Source: Ganoderma boninense
Lineage: Eukaryota > Basidiomycota > Agaricomycetes > Polyporales > Polyporaceae
DNA length: 64,000 bases
Direction: 5' to 3'
Assembly (NCBI GenBank): GCA_002900995.3
Contig: CM035307.1
Coordinates: 1,240,001-1,304,000 of the forward strand
The stretch's first letter is position 1. The number at the start of each line of letters is the position of its first letter. The notes under the pieces were generated by a model. The model worked only from the letters and a program-made list of their open reading frames with translations, searched no databases and was not told the DNA's origin. Shown one piece after another: positions 50,290 through 59,500 of this stretch. The position numbers were made by a program, and so were the translations under genes.

Positions 50290-52756
50290 TAGGGTCGGGG
50301 GTCTCGTCCATCGGGACGGGATCCGCTGGTCCACTGGAGGACGCGGGTGCGTCGTGAACACTCGGGGCGTCTTCGTCCATCGACGCGTCCCCATCTGGGA
50401 CTCCGGGGGGCACCAGCCGGTCCGGCCATGAGAGCGCGGCGAATAGTGGCACCGTGGTCACGTCGCTGAGCTGCGCTGGCCAGGATGTGAACGTCGCGGT
50501 CGAGCTGGGCGCGCGGCCTTCGTTCTCGTGACGGTGGCGGATGGCCATCGGAACCATCAGCTCGATGGATTCCTCGGTGAGGCCGCACTGCGCGAGCCAT
50601 CCCGCGATGTCGAAGATCGACACGTTGGCCGTTGGGCCCGGGTACGTGCGGAAGCGTTCCTGGCCACCTTGAGGGTACGACCCGCGTTCAATAATGAACC
50701 GGTACAGTCCCCGTATGGAGAACAGTTGCATAACGACCTGCACAAAATGTGCGCGGTCCGCAACCTGCTCGGGGCGGAACCGAGGGACTATCTGTCGCAG
50801 GAGGAGGTGGCCGCGGACGTGGTTGACCTCGTGGAAGGGTGCCGTCGCGGTCATCGGCAGATACGCAGGGCGCATCCACGGCGTCGCGGCCCAATACGCC
50901 ATCCACGCCTCCGGTGGATCCGACCGTGACGGGTTCGGCAGGCCTGGAGCGCCAGGACGAGTGCGTCCTCGAGCCGGGGATCGTCCGTGCCTGTCCCGAG
51001 CTCGGGGCCGGAATTGCTGGCTCTGCGAGGGCAGCGGCTGCTTCTTGCGGTGCGGGTCGCTCCAGCGGTGCTTCAGTTGGTGCAGGAACCCGAGCGCGTT
51101 CAAGGAGCTGTTGTGGTCGTATTGGTAGAGGAGGTCGCGTACCCTGTGGTACGCGCCGCTTCCCGTGGACGTGGCCGACCTGACCAGTTCTTGGTACTGC
51201 TCGACGGTCATGGGCACGTAGTCGGCCCACAAGTCTGTGAGCCTCCTGTCGGAGGACTCGGGCCAGATGTTGTGCGTCGGCTGACGCACACCACCGGGGA
51301 CTCGGGGTGGATCGAGCGCGGGGTTGTACGATGGCCCCAGCTCGTGGAGACGGGCAGCTGCCGTCTCCGCCGCCGTAGCCGGGGGACCATAGTAAAGCGG
51401 GGCCCTCGCAGCTCGCGGATCTTGGTAGGCCCTGCGGTCGCGCTGGTTGGCAGCCCGGATCTTCGCGTTGAAGCCCTTGTTCTTGCCCTTCTCCTCGTCG
51501 TAGGACTCGGTGAGGATGAGATCGTCATCCTCCCAGTTGTCGGAGTCGTAGGCGACCTCTGGTCCCCCTACGACACGCGACGGTCCCGGCGACGAGCCCG
51601 ACCGATGGTCCGAGGCTGGCGTGGGGCGCAACGCAGACGTCGACGATTGTCGGCTCATGGTGGGTTCCGACGTTGACGGAGTGGGTTGGTGCGACGACGA
51701 GGGCTGCGGGCGGTTCGATGGCGGTTGGAGCGAGCCCCCTCGGGACGAGTGGGGCTGGCTCGGAGCGTGGCGGTCGTCGAGTCGACGGCCTTGCGGCGAA
51801 TAATGGCGGTCAGAGGTTCTTGGCCATCCGCTATCGCGGTGCGGGGACTGTGAGCGACGTCGCGGCCGTCGGTCACTGTTGCGGTCCGACTGCTCCTGCT
51901 GACGCTGGAGGTAGTCGATAGTGACCCATGCGTTGTGTATGTCGTCGTTGAGGTCGTTGTTGGAGGTGACCAACTGGTCAACCTCCTCACGAAGCGCGTT
52001 GCGTTCTTCGCGAATGCGGTCGCGTTCTTCGCGGATACGGTCTCGGTCTTCGCGGAGCCGGTCCCGCTCTTCGCGGAGGCGGGTGGTGTCACGTTGAAGG
52101 TCGTCGATTGACCTTTGTAGGTCCTCCATCGACCTCCCTCCCCCTTCAGACAGCATATGCTGTCGAAAGAACTCGTGCATGCGGACCTGTCGGTCGCGCA
52201 GCGCTGAGGCGTTCGCATTAGCGAACGATGCGTCCGACTGGACGGCTTGGCTTATGTGCTGGCCGTAGGCCGCGCAGACGGGGCACCCCTCGCCGTGGAC
52301 CATGGCCATGAGGTCCTCGTTGAGGCAGCGCCATTGGAGCGTCTGACGCGACGGCATCAACGGGGGCAGGCCAGGTGGCATCGCCACCTGAGGCATCGGG
52401 ATCGATGGGATTTGGGGGGCTGATGGCGGCGGTCCATATGGACCGGGGGCCCCGTAGCCAGTGGCGGGAGCGGGAGCCTGTTGCATCGTCGGCGCAGGAG
52501 GTCCTTGGAACGGTGGGGGGTAGTAACCTTGCGGCGCGTACTGCTGCGCGTACTGGTTCGGCGCGGCGGGGGCGCCCGAGTGCGCCTGTTGCGCAAACGC
52601 CTGGTGCACCTGTGGTGGACCCGCGTTAGTGGACTGGGCAATGCCCGGGGGCATCGGGTGATGCACCTGCTGGTTCTGCTGCTGTTGCTGTTGCACCGCG
52701 TCGTAATCGACGGGCATGGCAGCGTCGTTCGCGGTTGGGGCTTGTTGAGGGTGCAT
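50261..52756 (-). CDS. Retrotransposon ORF3, unknown function, truncated by nested element
   Basis: A third ORF downstream of integrase. ATG 52756 has good context (CCCACCATGC) behind a CT-rich leader. The first 150 residues are Gln/Pro/Ala-rich with a polyQ run. Residues about 205-290 form a charged coiled coil with LREERDRLREDRDRIREERD repeats. A disordered Ser/Pro/Arg region follows. From about residue 490 the sequence is more globular: RRLTDLWADYVPMTVEQYQE, LNALGFLHQLKHRWSDP, APFHEVNHVRGHLLLRQIVP and ADRAHFVQVVMQLFSIRGLY. The last eight residues come from the nested element. No transmembrane segment or zinc knuckle was seen, so it is not an envelope-like protein or a second standard Gag. 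The frame is the same as gag and pol and is open back to the pol UGA. Confidence 0.75.
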   Translation of the reverse strand: MHPQQAPTANDAAMPVDYDAVQQQQQQNQQVHHPMPPGIAQSTNAGPPQVHQAFAQQAHSGAPAAPNQYAQQYAPQGYYPPPFQGPPAPTMQQAPAPATGYGAPGPYGPPPSAPQIPSIPMPQVAMPPGLPPLMPSRQTLQWRCLNEDLMAMVHGEGCPVCAAYGQHISQAVQSDASFANANASALRDRQVRMHEFFRQHMLSEGGGRSMEDLQRSIDDLQRDTTRLREERDRLREDRDRIREERDRIREERNALREEVDQLVTSNNDLNDDIHNAWVTIDYLQRQQEQSDRNSDRRPRRRSQSPHRDSGWPRTSDRHYSPQGRRLDDRHAPSQPHSSRGGSLQPPSNRPQPSSSHQPTPSTSEPTMSRQSSTSALRPTPASDHRSGSSPGPSRVVGGPEVAYDSDNWEDDDLILTESYDEEKGKNKGFNAKIRAANQRDRRAYQDPRAARAPLYYGPPATAAETAAARLHELGPSYNPALDPPRVPGGVRQPTHNIWPESSDRRLTDLWADYVPMTVEQYQELVRSATSTGSGAYHRVRDLLYQYDHNSSLNALGFLHQLKHRWSDPHRKKQPLPSQSQQFRPRARDRHGRSPARGRTRPGAPGLPNPSRSDPPEAWMAYWAATPWMRPAYLPMTATAPFHEVNHVRGHLLLRQIVPRFRPEQVADRAHFVQVVMQLFSIRGLYRFIIERGSYPQGGQERFRTYPGPTANVSIFDIAGWLAQCGLTEESIELMVPMAIRHRHENEGRAPSSTATFTSWPAQLSDVTTVPLFAALSWPDRLVPPGVPDGDASMDEDAPSVHDAPASSSGPADPVPMDETPDPTSVKISIQL

Positions 52757-52884
52757 GGTGGGAAGAGGGACGAGGGAGCGATGGCGAGGTGGAGAGTAAG
52801 TATAGCGGTGGTGAGCGCGTGGGGGGGGGAGCTCGAAAGTCCGCGGCGGCCAGTGTGGAATGTTATTGGGGGCCGCGTCGCGAT

Positions 52885-52901
52885 CACGTGATGTTCACGT
52901 G
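52885..52901 (-). promoter_or_regulatory. Pol/ORF3 junction: in-frame UGA inside a short hairpin
   Basis: The pol stop UGA (52895-52897) lies in CACGTGA-ACA-TCACGTG, a 7-bp stem with a 3-base loop. The frame then stays open for 46 codons up to the ORF3 ATG. UGA readthrough is possible, but the ORF3 start context and CT-rich leader favour independent expression. Confidence 0.35.
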
Positions 52902-55900
52902 TTCGAGCTCTCGGGGTCCTTGGGCAAGGACCGCCAGTGCTTGACTCCACGGAGTGCCAAGTACTCATCGAGTGCAGACAGCTTGCTGCACTCAGAGTAC
53001 GACTCCCAGCTCTCATCGTCGTGGGTCCATCGGACCCGCAACTCGAGCTTGTTGCCCACCCAACGGTGGGCCGTTATTTCCTCAACATACCACTCTTGCT
53101 CCTCTGGAGCACCGACGTCATAGTACGCCCGCGAGTCGCGGTGCGGGAACAGAACGTCATCGTTCAGTTCATGGCGTCGCAACAGCGACACATGGAACGT
53201 CGGGTTGATCTTACGTTTCCGTAAGTCTTCCGGCAGTTCCAGCGTATAGGTTGAGGTCTCGGGATGCGCGACCTCAACCTTGTACGGCCCAATAAATTTT
53301 GGGATCAACTTGCACGCGCGACCTTTCGGAAATGAAAGGTTCTGCGTGGAGAGGAACACGAGGGTCCCCTCCTGGATATCCGGCTCGTCCTGCCGACGCT
53401 GATTGGCATAGTGCGTCTGGTTGACGCGCGCCGTGAGGATCGCATCGTGCGCGATCATCAGATTATTGCGCGCGCGTTCAGCGAACGCGCGCACTCCTTC
53501 GAACTGGGTATCCGTCCGGATACCCGCCATCGTGCGGGGCAGGTACCCGTAGTTCAGCTCGAACGGGGCGAACCCCGTGGTGGCGCTAACTGATGAGTTC
53601 AGCGCGAACTCGGTGATGGGGATCTTTTCGATCCAATCCAGCTGGTCGGGGTCGACCACTGATCGCAAGACCTGGTTGATTGAGCGGATCGTCCGTTCGG
53701 ACGTTCCGTCGGTCTGCGGATGGAACGCGGTCGACATGAGGAGGCGTGCTCCCATCATCCGATGGAGCTCGCGCCAGAACGCCGACGTGAATTTGGGGTC
53801 TCGATCGGAGACGATTGATTGGGGGAGACCGTGCAGCCGCACGATCTCCTTCAGGAAAATAGCAGCCAAGTCTGCCGCCGTGTCGGTGGTGCGGATGGGG
53901 ATCAAGTGCACCATGGAGGTGAGGCGGCAAACGATTACCCAAAGGTAGTCGTACCCATTCGACCGCGGAAACGGACCGACAAAGTCCATCGATATGGCCA
54001 CCCACGGGATGAGCGGAGTGGGTAGTTTGTGGAGCAATCCCGCAATCAGATGATTGCGGGGTTTGCTTGCCTGACATTTCTGACAGGACAGGCAGAACTT
54101 CTCGATGTCTCGGCCCATTTTGAACCACCAGAACCAACGTCGAGCGTACTCGGACGTCTTCTGCGCGCTGAAATGACCAACGGTCATGTGTGCAAGGTCG
54201 ATAGCGACCTGCGTGAGGGTCCGCTTGCCTACCGTGCCGGTAGGCAAGCACAGTACGGACTCCTGCTGACGGTTCGTCGTATACAGGAGTCCGTCGCGCA
54301 GTGAGAACGCCTTATGCGCCGCGGGGTTCTCGAGAATCCGCCTATAGAACGGATCCTTGGCGTAGTGCGTCCGCACTGCCGTCATGAATCCGTCCACAGT
54401 CTCGACCTTCGTCTGAAGGGATGGTCCGCTGGCCATTGATTGGCCCACGGTGGGGTTGTCGATCTCGACAACCGAGGGCGTAGTTGCAGTCGGCTCGGGT
54501 GGGGGCGCGCGACTGGCCGTCGCGACGTCCTGAGTGACTGCCTGCGCCATTTCTTCGGCCTCGACCGTACGTGGTTCTACACGCATCTTCAACTGGCGCT
54601 GACGCTCCCGTTCTTGAGGTTCCAGCCCTGCTGGGTTTTGCCGGGTGACGCACCCTGCGCGCAGCTCTTCAACGCGCGACTGGGGCAGATGGTCCCAGTC
54701 GGGGTCGAGGCGGACGTCAGTGTTGACGTATTCGTGCGTCGGATGAAATTCATCCGCATTGTCGTTCTCGAAGTAGCGGGATAGACAGTCCGCTACCTTG
54801 TTGTCTTTTCCGGGGACGTGGCGGACGGTATAGTCGAACCTCGACATATAGTCGAGCCACCGTACACGCCGAGGGCTCGGGTTCGAGCTCTTCTTGAAGA
54901 ACTCGAGGGACTTGTGGTCGGTTACGACCGTGAACTTGAGTCCCATGAGTTTGTCTTCCCACTTCATGAGGCCCTCGAGGATCGCAAGGGCTTCCTGCTC
55001 GTAGGTCGGATACGACCGTTGAGCACTGGAGAATTTCCTGGAGAGGAAACCTGCGGGTCGACACGACTCCCAGTCTGGCCCTTGGCCATACACCGCGCCG
55101 ACGCCGTGTATCGAGGCGTCGCATATGAGCCAGATTGGCTCGTCGCTCTTCGGGTCGATGGGCTTGAGGATCGGCGCGCGGCACGCCATGGCCTTGATCC
55201 TGTCGAGGCAAGTCTGGTGGAGTGGCCTCCAGACGAAAGCACGCTCATTGCGTGACATTTCCGTCAAAGGTGACGAGAATGCCGACACGTCGGGCATGAA
55301 CGGTGCCAGGTAGTTTACCAGGCCGATGAATCGCTGTACCTCGAGGTATGACCGCGGGGTCCGCCAGTCGCGGATCCTTGCCATCTTGTCTGCGTCAGCG
55401 TGGAGTCCACGCTCATCGACGATATGGCCGAGGCAATCCATGCGTTCTGAGTACAGATCGCACTTGTTCCGGCTCAGGTAGAGCCGTGCCTCGCGAAGCT
55501 TGTCAAATACTAGCTTCAGATGCTTCTCGTGGTCCTCGATTGAGTCTGAGAACACGAAAATATCGTCGAGATAGACATGGACGAATCGTCCAATGAAATC
55601 CCGGAACAAGGTTGTCATCAACCTTTGGAAGGTGGCGGGTGCGTTGCAATCGCCCTGCTGCATAACCATGCTGAAGAACGTGCCGAACGGCGTCGAGAAC
55701 GCGGTCTTGGAGATGTCATCGAGCTCGATGCGAATCTGCTCGTACGCGTCGGACAGGTCGATCTTCGACCTGTACTTTGCCTGTGCCACATCCATGCGGA
55801 TCTGGTCTTGGTCAGGCAGGGGCGTGACGTCCTTGACGGTGTTGTCGTTACGCTGTCGGGCATCTACTACGGTTCGTAGTTTGCCGTTCTTCTTGCGCAC

Positions 55901-56551
55901 ACAAAGGATGGGTGCGGCCTGCGTTGCAGTGCCTTCTTTCCACCATTTGGCCTTCACATAACGGTTGATTTTTTCCAGGAGGTCAGCTTTGACCTCCTGA
56001 GGTACTCGCGGCAGGTGGTACTTGTACTTCTTATCGGGATCGATAAGAGGAATACGATGATTCACTTCTCGCCATGGCGGGAGGCCATCCGGTGGAGGCT
56101 GCATGATGTCTTCGCATTCCTTGTACCACTTGTCGCGGAGCTTGGAGACTCTCTCCTTTTCACTGCCCGGCTCGGGCGGTTCCTCGTGCGTTGCACGGAT
56201 AGCCTCGTCTTCGAGGAAATCTTTGACTATGGCCACGAACAATTTGTTCAGGCCTAGGGGGTCTGGTAGACCCATGTTGTCCAACCGAGTCTGGTTGGAC
56301 GAGTGGCGAGTTGGAACGAACCGTTCCGCTAATCTTGGGACGGGTGTGTCGGCCTTTCGGCCTTGGTGTCGTTCAGTCCGTAGCGAACTTGCAGCGGTTG
56401 ATGGCCCCACTGTCCGTGTGGACAGTGGCTTAACTGCTGAAGCTGCTCGAGAAACGGTTTTAACTCCGTTCCCCTCCCCTCCGGACGACACTGTTGTCTG
56501 CGCATAGCGGGAGTGGGGAGGTTCCGCCGCGGTACTACCCGCTGCGAACCT
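52895..56551 (-). CDS. Retrotransposon Pol: RT, RNase H, integrase, chromodomain
   Basis: The open frame begins directly after the Gag UAG. The first ATG is at 56275, 92 codons downstream. RT motifs include VRKKNGKLRTVVDARQRN, SKIDLSDAYEQIRIEL, STPFGTFFSMVMQQG and FVHVYLDDIFVFSDS (catalytic YLDD). RNase H has WLICDASIHGVGAVYGQ, ILEGLMKWEDKL and VTDHKSLEFF. Integrase has an HHCC-like zinc region (HMTVGH, CLSCQKC) and DDE residues in AISMDFVGPF, IVSDRDPKFTS and FHPQTDGTSERTIRSINQVL. The C-terminal chromodomain reads EEQEWYVEEITAHRW...LRVRWTHDDESWESYSE, which in other chromoviruses targets chromatin. All catalytic residues are present and the frame is unbroken for 1218 codons. Confidence 0.95.
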   Translation of the reverse strand, partial: RFAAGSTAAEPPHSRYAQTTVSSGGEGNGVKTVSRAASAVKPLSTRTVGPSTAASSLRTERHQGRKADTPVPRLAERFVPTRHSSNQTRLDNMGLPDPLGLNKLFVAIVKDFLEDEAIRATHEEPPEPGSEKERVSKLRDKWYKECEDIMQPPPDGLPPWREVNHRIPLIDPDKKYKYHLPRVPQEVKADLLEKINRYVKAKWWKEGTATQAAPILCVRKKNGKLRTVVDARQRNDNTVKDVTPLPDQDQIRMDVAQAKYRSKIDLSDAYEQIRIELDDISKTAFSTPFGTFFSMVMQQGDCNAPATFQRLMTTLFRDFIGRFVHVYLDDIFVFSDSIEDHEKHLKLVFDKLREARLYLSRNKCDLYSERMDCLGHIVDERGLHADADKMARIRDWRTPRSYLEVQRFIGLVNYLAPFMPDVSAFSSPLTEMSRNERAFVWRPLHQTCLDRIKAMACRAPILKPIDPKSDEPIWLICDASIHGVGAVYGQGPDWESCRPAGFLSRKFSSAQRSYPTYEQEALAILEGLMKWEDKLMGLKFTVVTDHKSLEFFKKSSNPSPRRVRWLDYMSRFDYTVRHVPGKDNKVADCLSRYFENDNADEFHPTHEYVNTDVRLDPDWDHLPQSRVEELRAGCVTRQNPAGLEPQERERQRQLKMRVEPRTVEAEEMAQAVTQDVATASRAPPPEPTATTPSVVEIDNPTVGQSMASGPSLQTKVETVDGFMTAVRTHYAKDPFYRRILENPAAHKAFSLRDGLLYTTNRQQESVLCLPTGTVGKRTLTQVAIDLAHMTVGHFSAQKTSEYARRWFWWFKMGRDIEKFCLSCQKCQASKPRNHLIAGLLHKLPTPLIPWVAISMDFVGPFPRSNGYDYLWVIVCRLTSMVHLIPIRTTDTAADLAAIFLKEIVRLHGLPQSIVSDRDPKFTSAFWRELHRMMGARLLMSTAFHPQTDGTSERTIRSINQVLRSVVDPDQLDWIEKIPITEFALNSSVSATTGFAPFELNYGYLPRTMAGIRTDTQFEGVRAFAERARNNLMIAHDAILTARVNQTHYANQRRQDEPDIQEGTLVFLSTQNLSFPKGRACKLIPKFIGPYKVEVAHPETSTYTLELPEDLRKRKINPTFHVSLLRRHELNDDVLFPHRDSRAYYDVGAPEEQEWYVEEITAHRWVGNKLELRVRWTHDDESWESYSECSKLSALDEYLALRGVKHWRSLPKDPESSNT

Positions 56552-56554
56552 CTA
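56518..56554 (-). promoter_or_regulatory. Gag/Pol junction: in-frame UAG followed by a strong hairpin
   Basis: UAG (56552-56554) ends Gag-protease and the next codon is open in the same frame as Pol. Beginning at the G of UAG, GAGGTTC pairs with GAACCTC (56518-56524) in a 7-bp stem. The loop holds a second stem, GCGG/CCGC. This layout is what stop-codon readthrough signals look like in gammaretroviruses. That it works here is inference. Confidence 0.5.
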
Positions 56555-59500
56555 ACGCTTCCCGACTGCCTGCTCGGCAGTCTCGCGGAGTCGTGCAACG
56601 ATTCGTTGCTTCCGCGCCTCTCCTCGTGTCTTCTGGATCTCCGCGTCCTCGACGGCGGAGTATACACCAACATTTACACCGTCAATGGTGACGGTGCGTG
56701 TCTTGAAATTCAAGACCACGTTGTGCTTCTTGAGGAAGGGCGTTCCCAGGATGACGTCGTAGCGGTCGATATCGACCACGTCGAAATAGCAGGGCTCGTT
56801 GACCGGCCCGAGCCTCAACTTCGCGCGCGCTCCATGGTTGATGCGAGTGCGGCTACCCTTGGTACCCAGTTGAAGGCTCATCTGGTCGCGCAGGTCGATT
56901 CGATCTGCTTTCGAGACGTATGCCTGGCCGGGCGAGATCGCCACCATGGTGCACCCAGTGTCGATCAGGGTGTACGACGGTACGCCATTGACAATGGCCT
57001 CGACGCAATTCGGCTGTTGTAATTCTGGGTCGCGGACCGGCTGGTCCTTGTCCGCGGTAAGGCGGCGTATACGCGAGTCGTATAGCCAAGCGTTCTTCAG
57101 CGATTTTGCGGGTTCAACGGTCGCGTCCAGTTGGAACGACTGCAGAATTCTCTGCGCATCAAAAGTGATGCTGGTCGGCACCTGTTCGTTGTCGTCGTCC
57201 GGGTGGGAATACGTCGGTTCGACGTGCATTGCGTAGTACTGTTCCCCATCCTCCTCTTCGTCATCCCAGACGGCGTCGTCTGGAGAATCATAATGGATGG
57301 GGTAGTCGTCCTCGTAATCGGACTGGGGGAGCTCCTCCAGAGGTTCTTCTTGTTCGACGAACTCGTCGATATCTTCCTGAGGGTCGTGCTCCCCTGGAGC
57401 CCTGGTCTCAGCTCCATCTTCGTCAGTCTCGACGAGGCGCTGCGCATGCAAGCGTGTGTCCTTCCCGTACTGGGGACACTTCGGGTCGGTCGATATGTGG
57501 CCGATGCCGCCACATTTGTAACATTTGACCGAGGACCGTGACTGGTTAGTCGACGGTCCTGCACGTTGCGTCGTCGGTCTTGACGAGGAGTCCTTGAATT
57601 TGACAGGTCCTCGCTGACCTATATTGCCAGTACGCGACGGTACTCGGTGGTCGCGTCGCGGTGGGTCCTGTCGAGGGAATTGCGCCGTCGAGCTCGACGG
57701 GCGACTTGGTCCGGCGCGGCGTTTGCCCTTCGCAGTTGATGAGGGCCGCGACGCAGGATGCATGTTGGGCCGCTGTTGCGACCCTTCCCCACGACGACTG
57801 TGGAAGCTCTCCAAGGCTTCCTCAATCTCCCGGGCTCCGCTCACGAATGTTGCGAGGTTGTCACGGCGAATGTGCAACCCCCGACTGATGGTGAGCTCCC
57901 GCTCGATTCGAGCAGGGAGCACTTGAAGGAATCGTTCCTTCATGGCTTGTTCATTGGGCGGTTGGAACATTCGTTCCGCGAAGTAGACCAGCTGGTCGTA
58001 CAGTCGGGACACGCCGCCGTTATGAGGTTCGAACCGAACCTCTCCGAATCCTTTGGCGGCCGCGGCGAATTGGTCGGTTAGAATGAACCGGCGATACAAT
58101 CCAATGATTGAATCTAGGTGGTTCATGCCACGACCATCTGGTCGAATCGGCGAGGTGACCGTCTGCTGGTACCATATGGCCACGTTACCGGTCAAACTGG
58201 ATCGCGTAAACGATATGCGATCCTGGTCGTGTTGCGGGCCTCGGAGGCGAAGCGTGTCCAGGTAGGACAGCAGGTTCTCCAACCAAACGTTGAAGACGTC
58301 GTTGTCGTCCGTTCCATCGAACGGCTCCGGAGCCTTCAATTTAATCTGCTTAAGATAAGCAGGTGGAGGCTCGGTGGGGTCATCACCCAAGCATTTGTCG
58401 AAAATGCTGAAGATCATGCCAATACCGAGGCTGTCCCTCAGATTGGCCTGATCGACCCCAGGCATTGCCCATTGGTTCGTGGCCGCTGGGGCGGACGCGT
58501 TCATTGAACGCGACGCCGTGGACATGGGCGCATGGGACGTGAAATTCACGGGCAGGTGGTATCCACCAATGGTGGAAGTCGCGCCACGCGGAGGTCTGTT
58601 CGACGATGCCGACGTTCCTTGGCCCTGCGACGGCGGTGCTTGATGGCCGCTGATTGACCCGGTGTTCAGATGAACACCTGTTCCTCCCCTCGGAGGTACA
58701 GACGCGCTGTACGGCGGATAGGCCGAGCGCAATGGGGATGGTTGGCGCGGCTGCGTGTTAGCGTGATTGAAGTGCACGCTGCGACGGCGAGCATCCGGCG
58801 GGGGCCGTGGTGGACCGTTGGTCCGTCCTTGTGATGCCGGCGTGGAGTGCTCCGACGTCGGGCTTGATGTAGGCGTATGCCGAGGTCCATATCCAGGTGG
58901 ATATGGCGCAGGCGGCGGCCTGGGGGATGGTCGAGGTCCGTATCCAGGTGGATATGGTGCTGGCGGCGGTCTTGGAGGTGGTGGTGCCCTCGGCGACGGC
59001 CGACCAGGGTTGAAGGCGTGAGGTGGCGGGGTTGCTGGCGACGGTTGGCGTGGTCCAAACCCAGCAGCTTCCTCGCGCTGCTGTCGGCTTCTTCCTAGGG
59101 CCTCGTCGAGGGGATCGACGAAGTTGTCAGCTGGTGCAGCTGCACCACCAAATGGTGGAATGGCCCCATCGTTGTACAGCAAGCCCAACCCCATGTTGGG
59201 TAAGTCGTTGAGATGGGTGTTCGCAGTCGCGAACACTCCGTTCTGGGATGGCCGGTTGGCTCCGTTACCGTCGTGCCTGCTATGAGGAGAATAGCCCGTG
59301 GACCCGCGGTATGATGATCCGTCAGCCGCGATGGTCACTGCGTCCTCGACTTCCTGCTCTTCTGCCGTCGGCGGTGGCTCTTGCTCCCATTCCAGCAGCT
59401 GGCGCTCGATCAGCTCGGCAGGCGTGACAAGGCCCTCCTCGATCAGTGCTTGAGCGGTTTGCTCCATGAGCCCTCCAGGAGTGATATCCCGATGGGCTTC

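Noticed and set aside
50987..51676. Long plus-strand open frames across the retrotransposon
   Set aside because: They run antisense to ORF3, gag and pol and have shadow-type Arg/Val/Gly composition. Domain evidence is entirely on the minus strand.
50261..52756. ORF3 as an envelope gene
   Set aside because: No signal peptide, transmembrane segment or Cys-rich ectodomain. Coiled coil and Pro/Gln-rich content do not support it.
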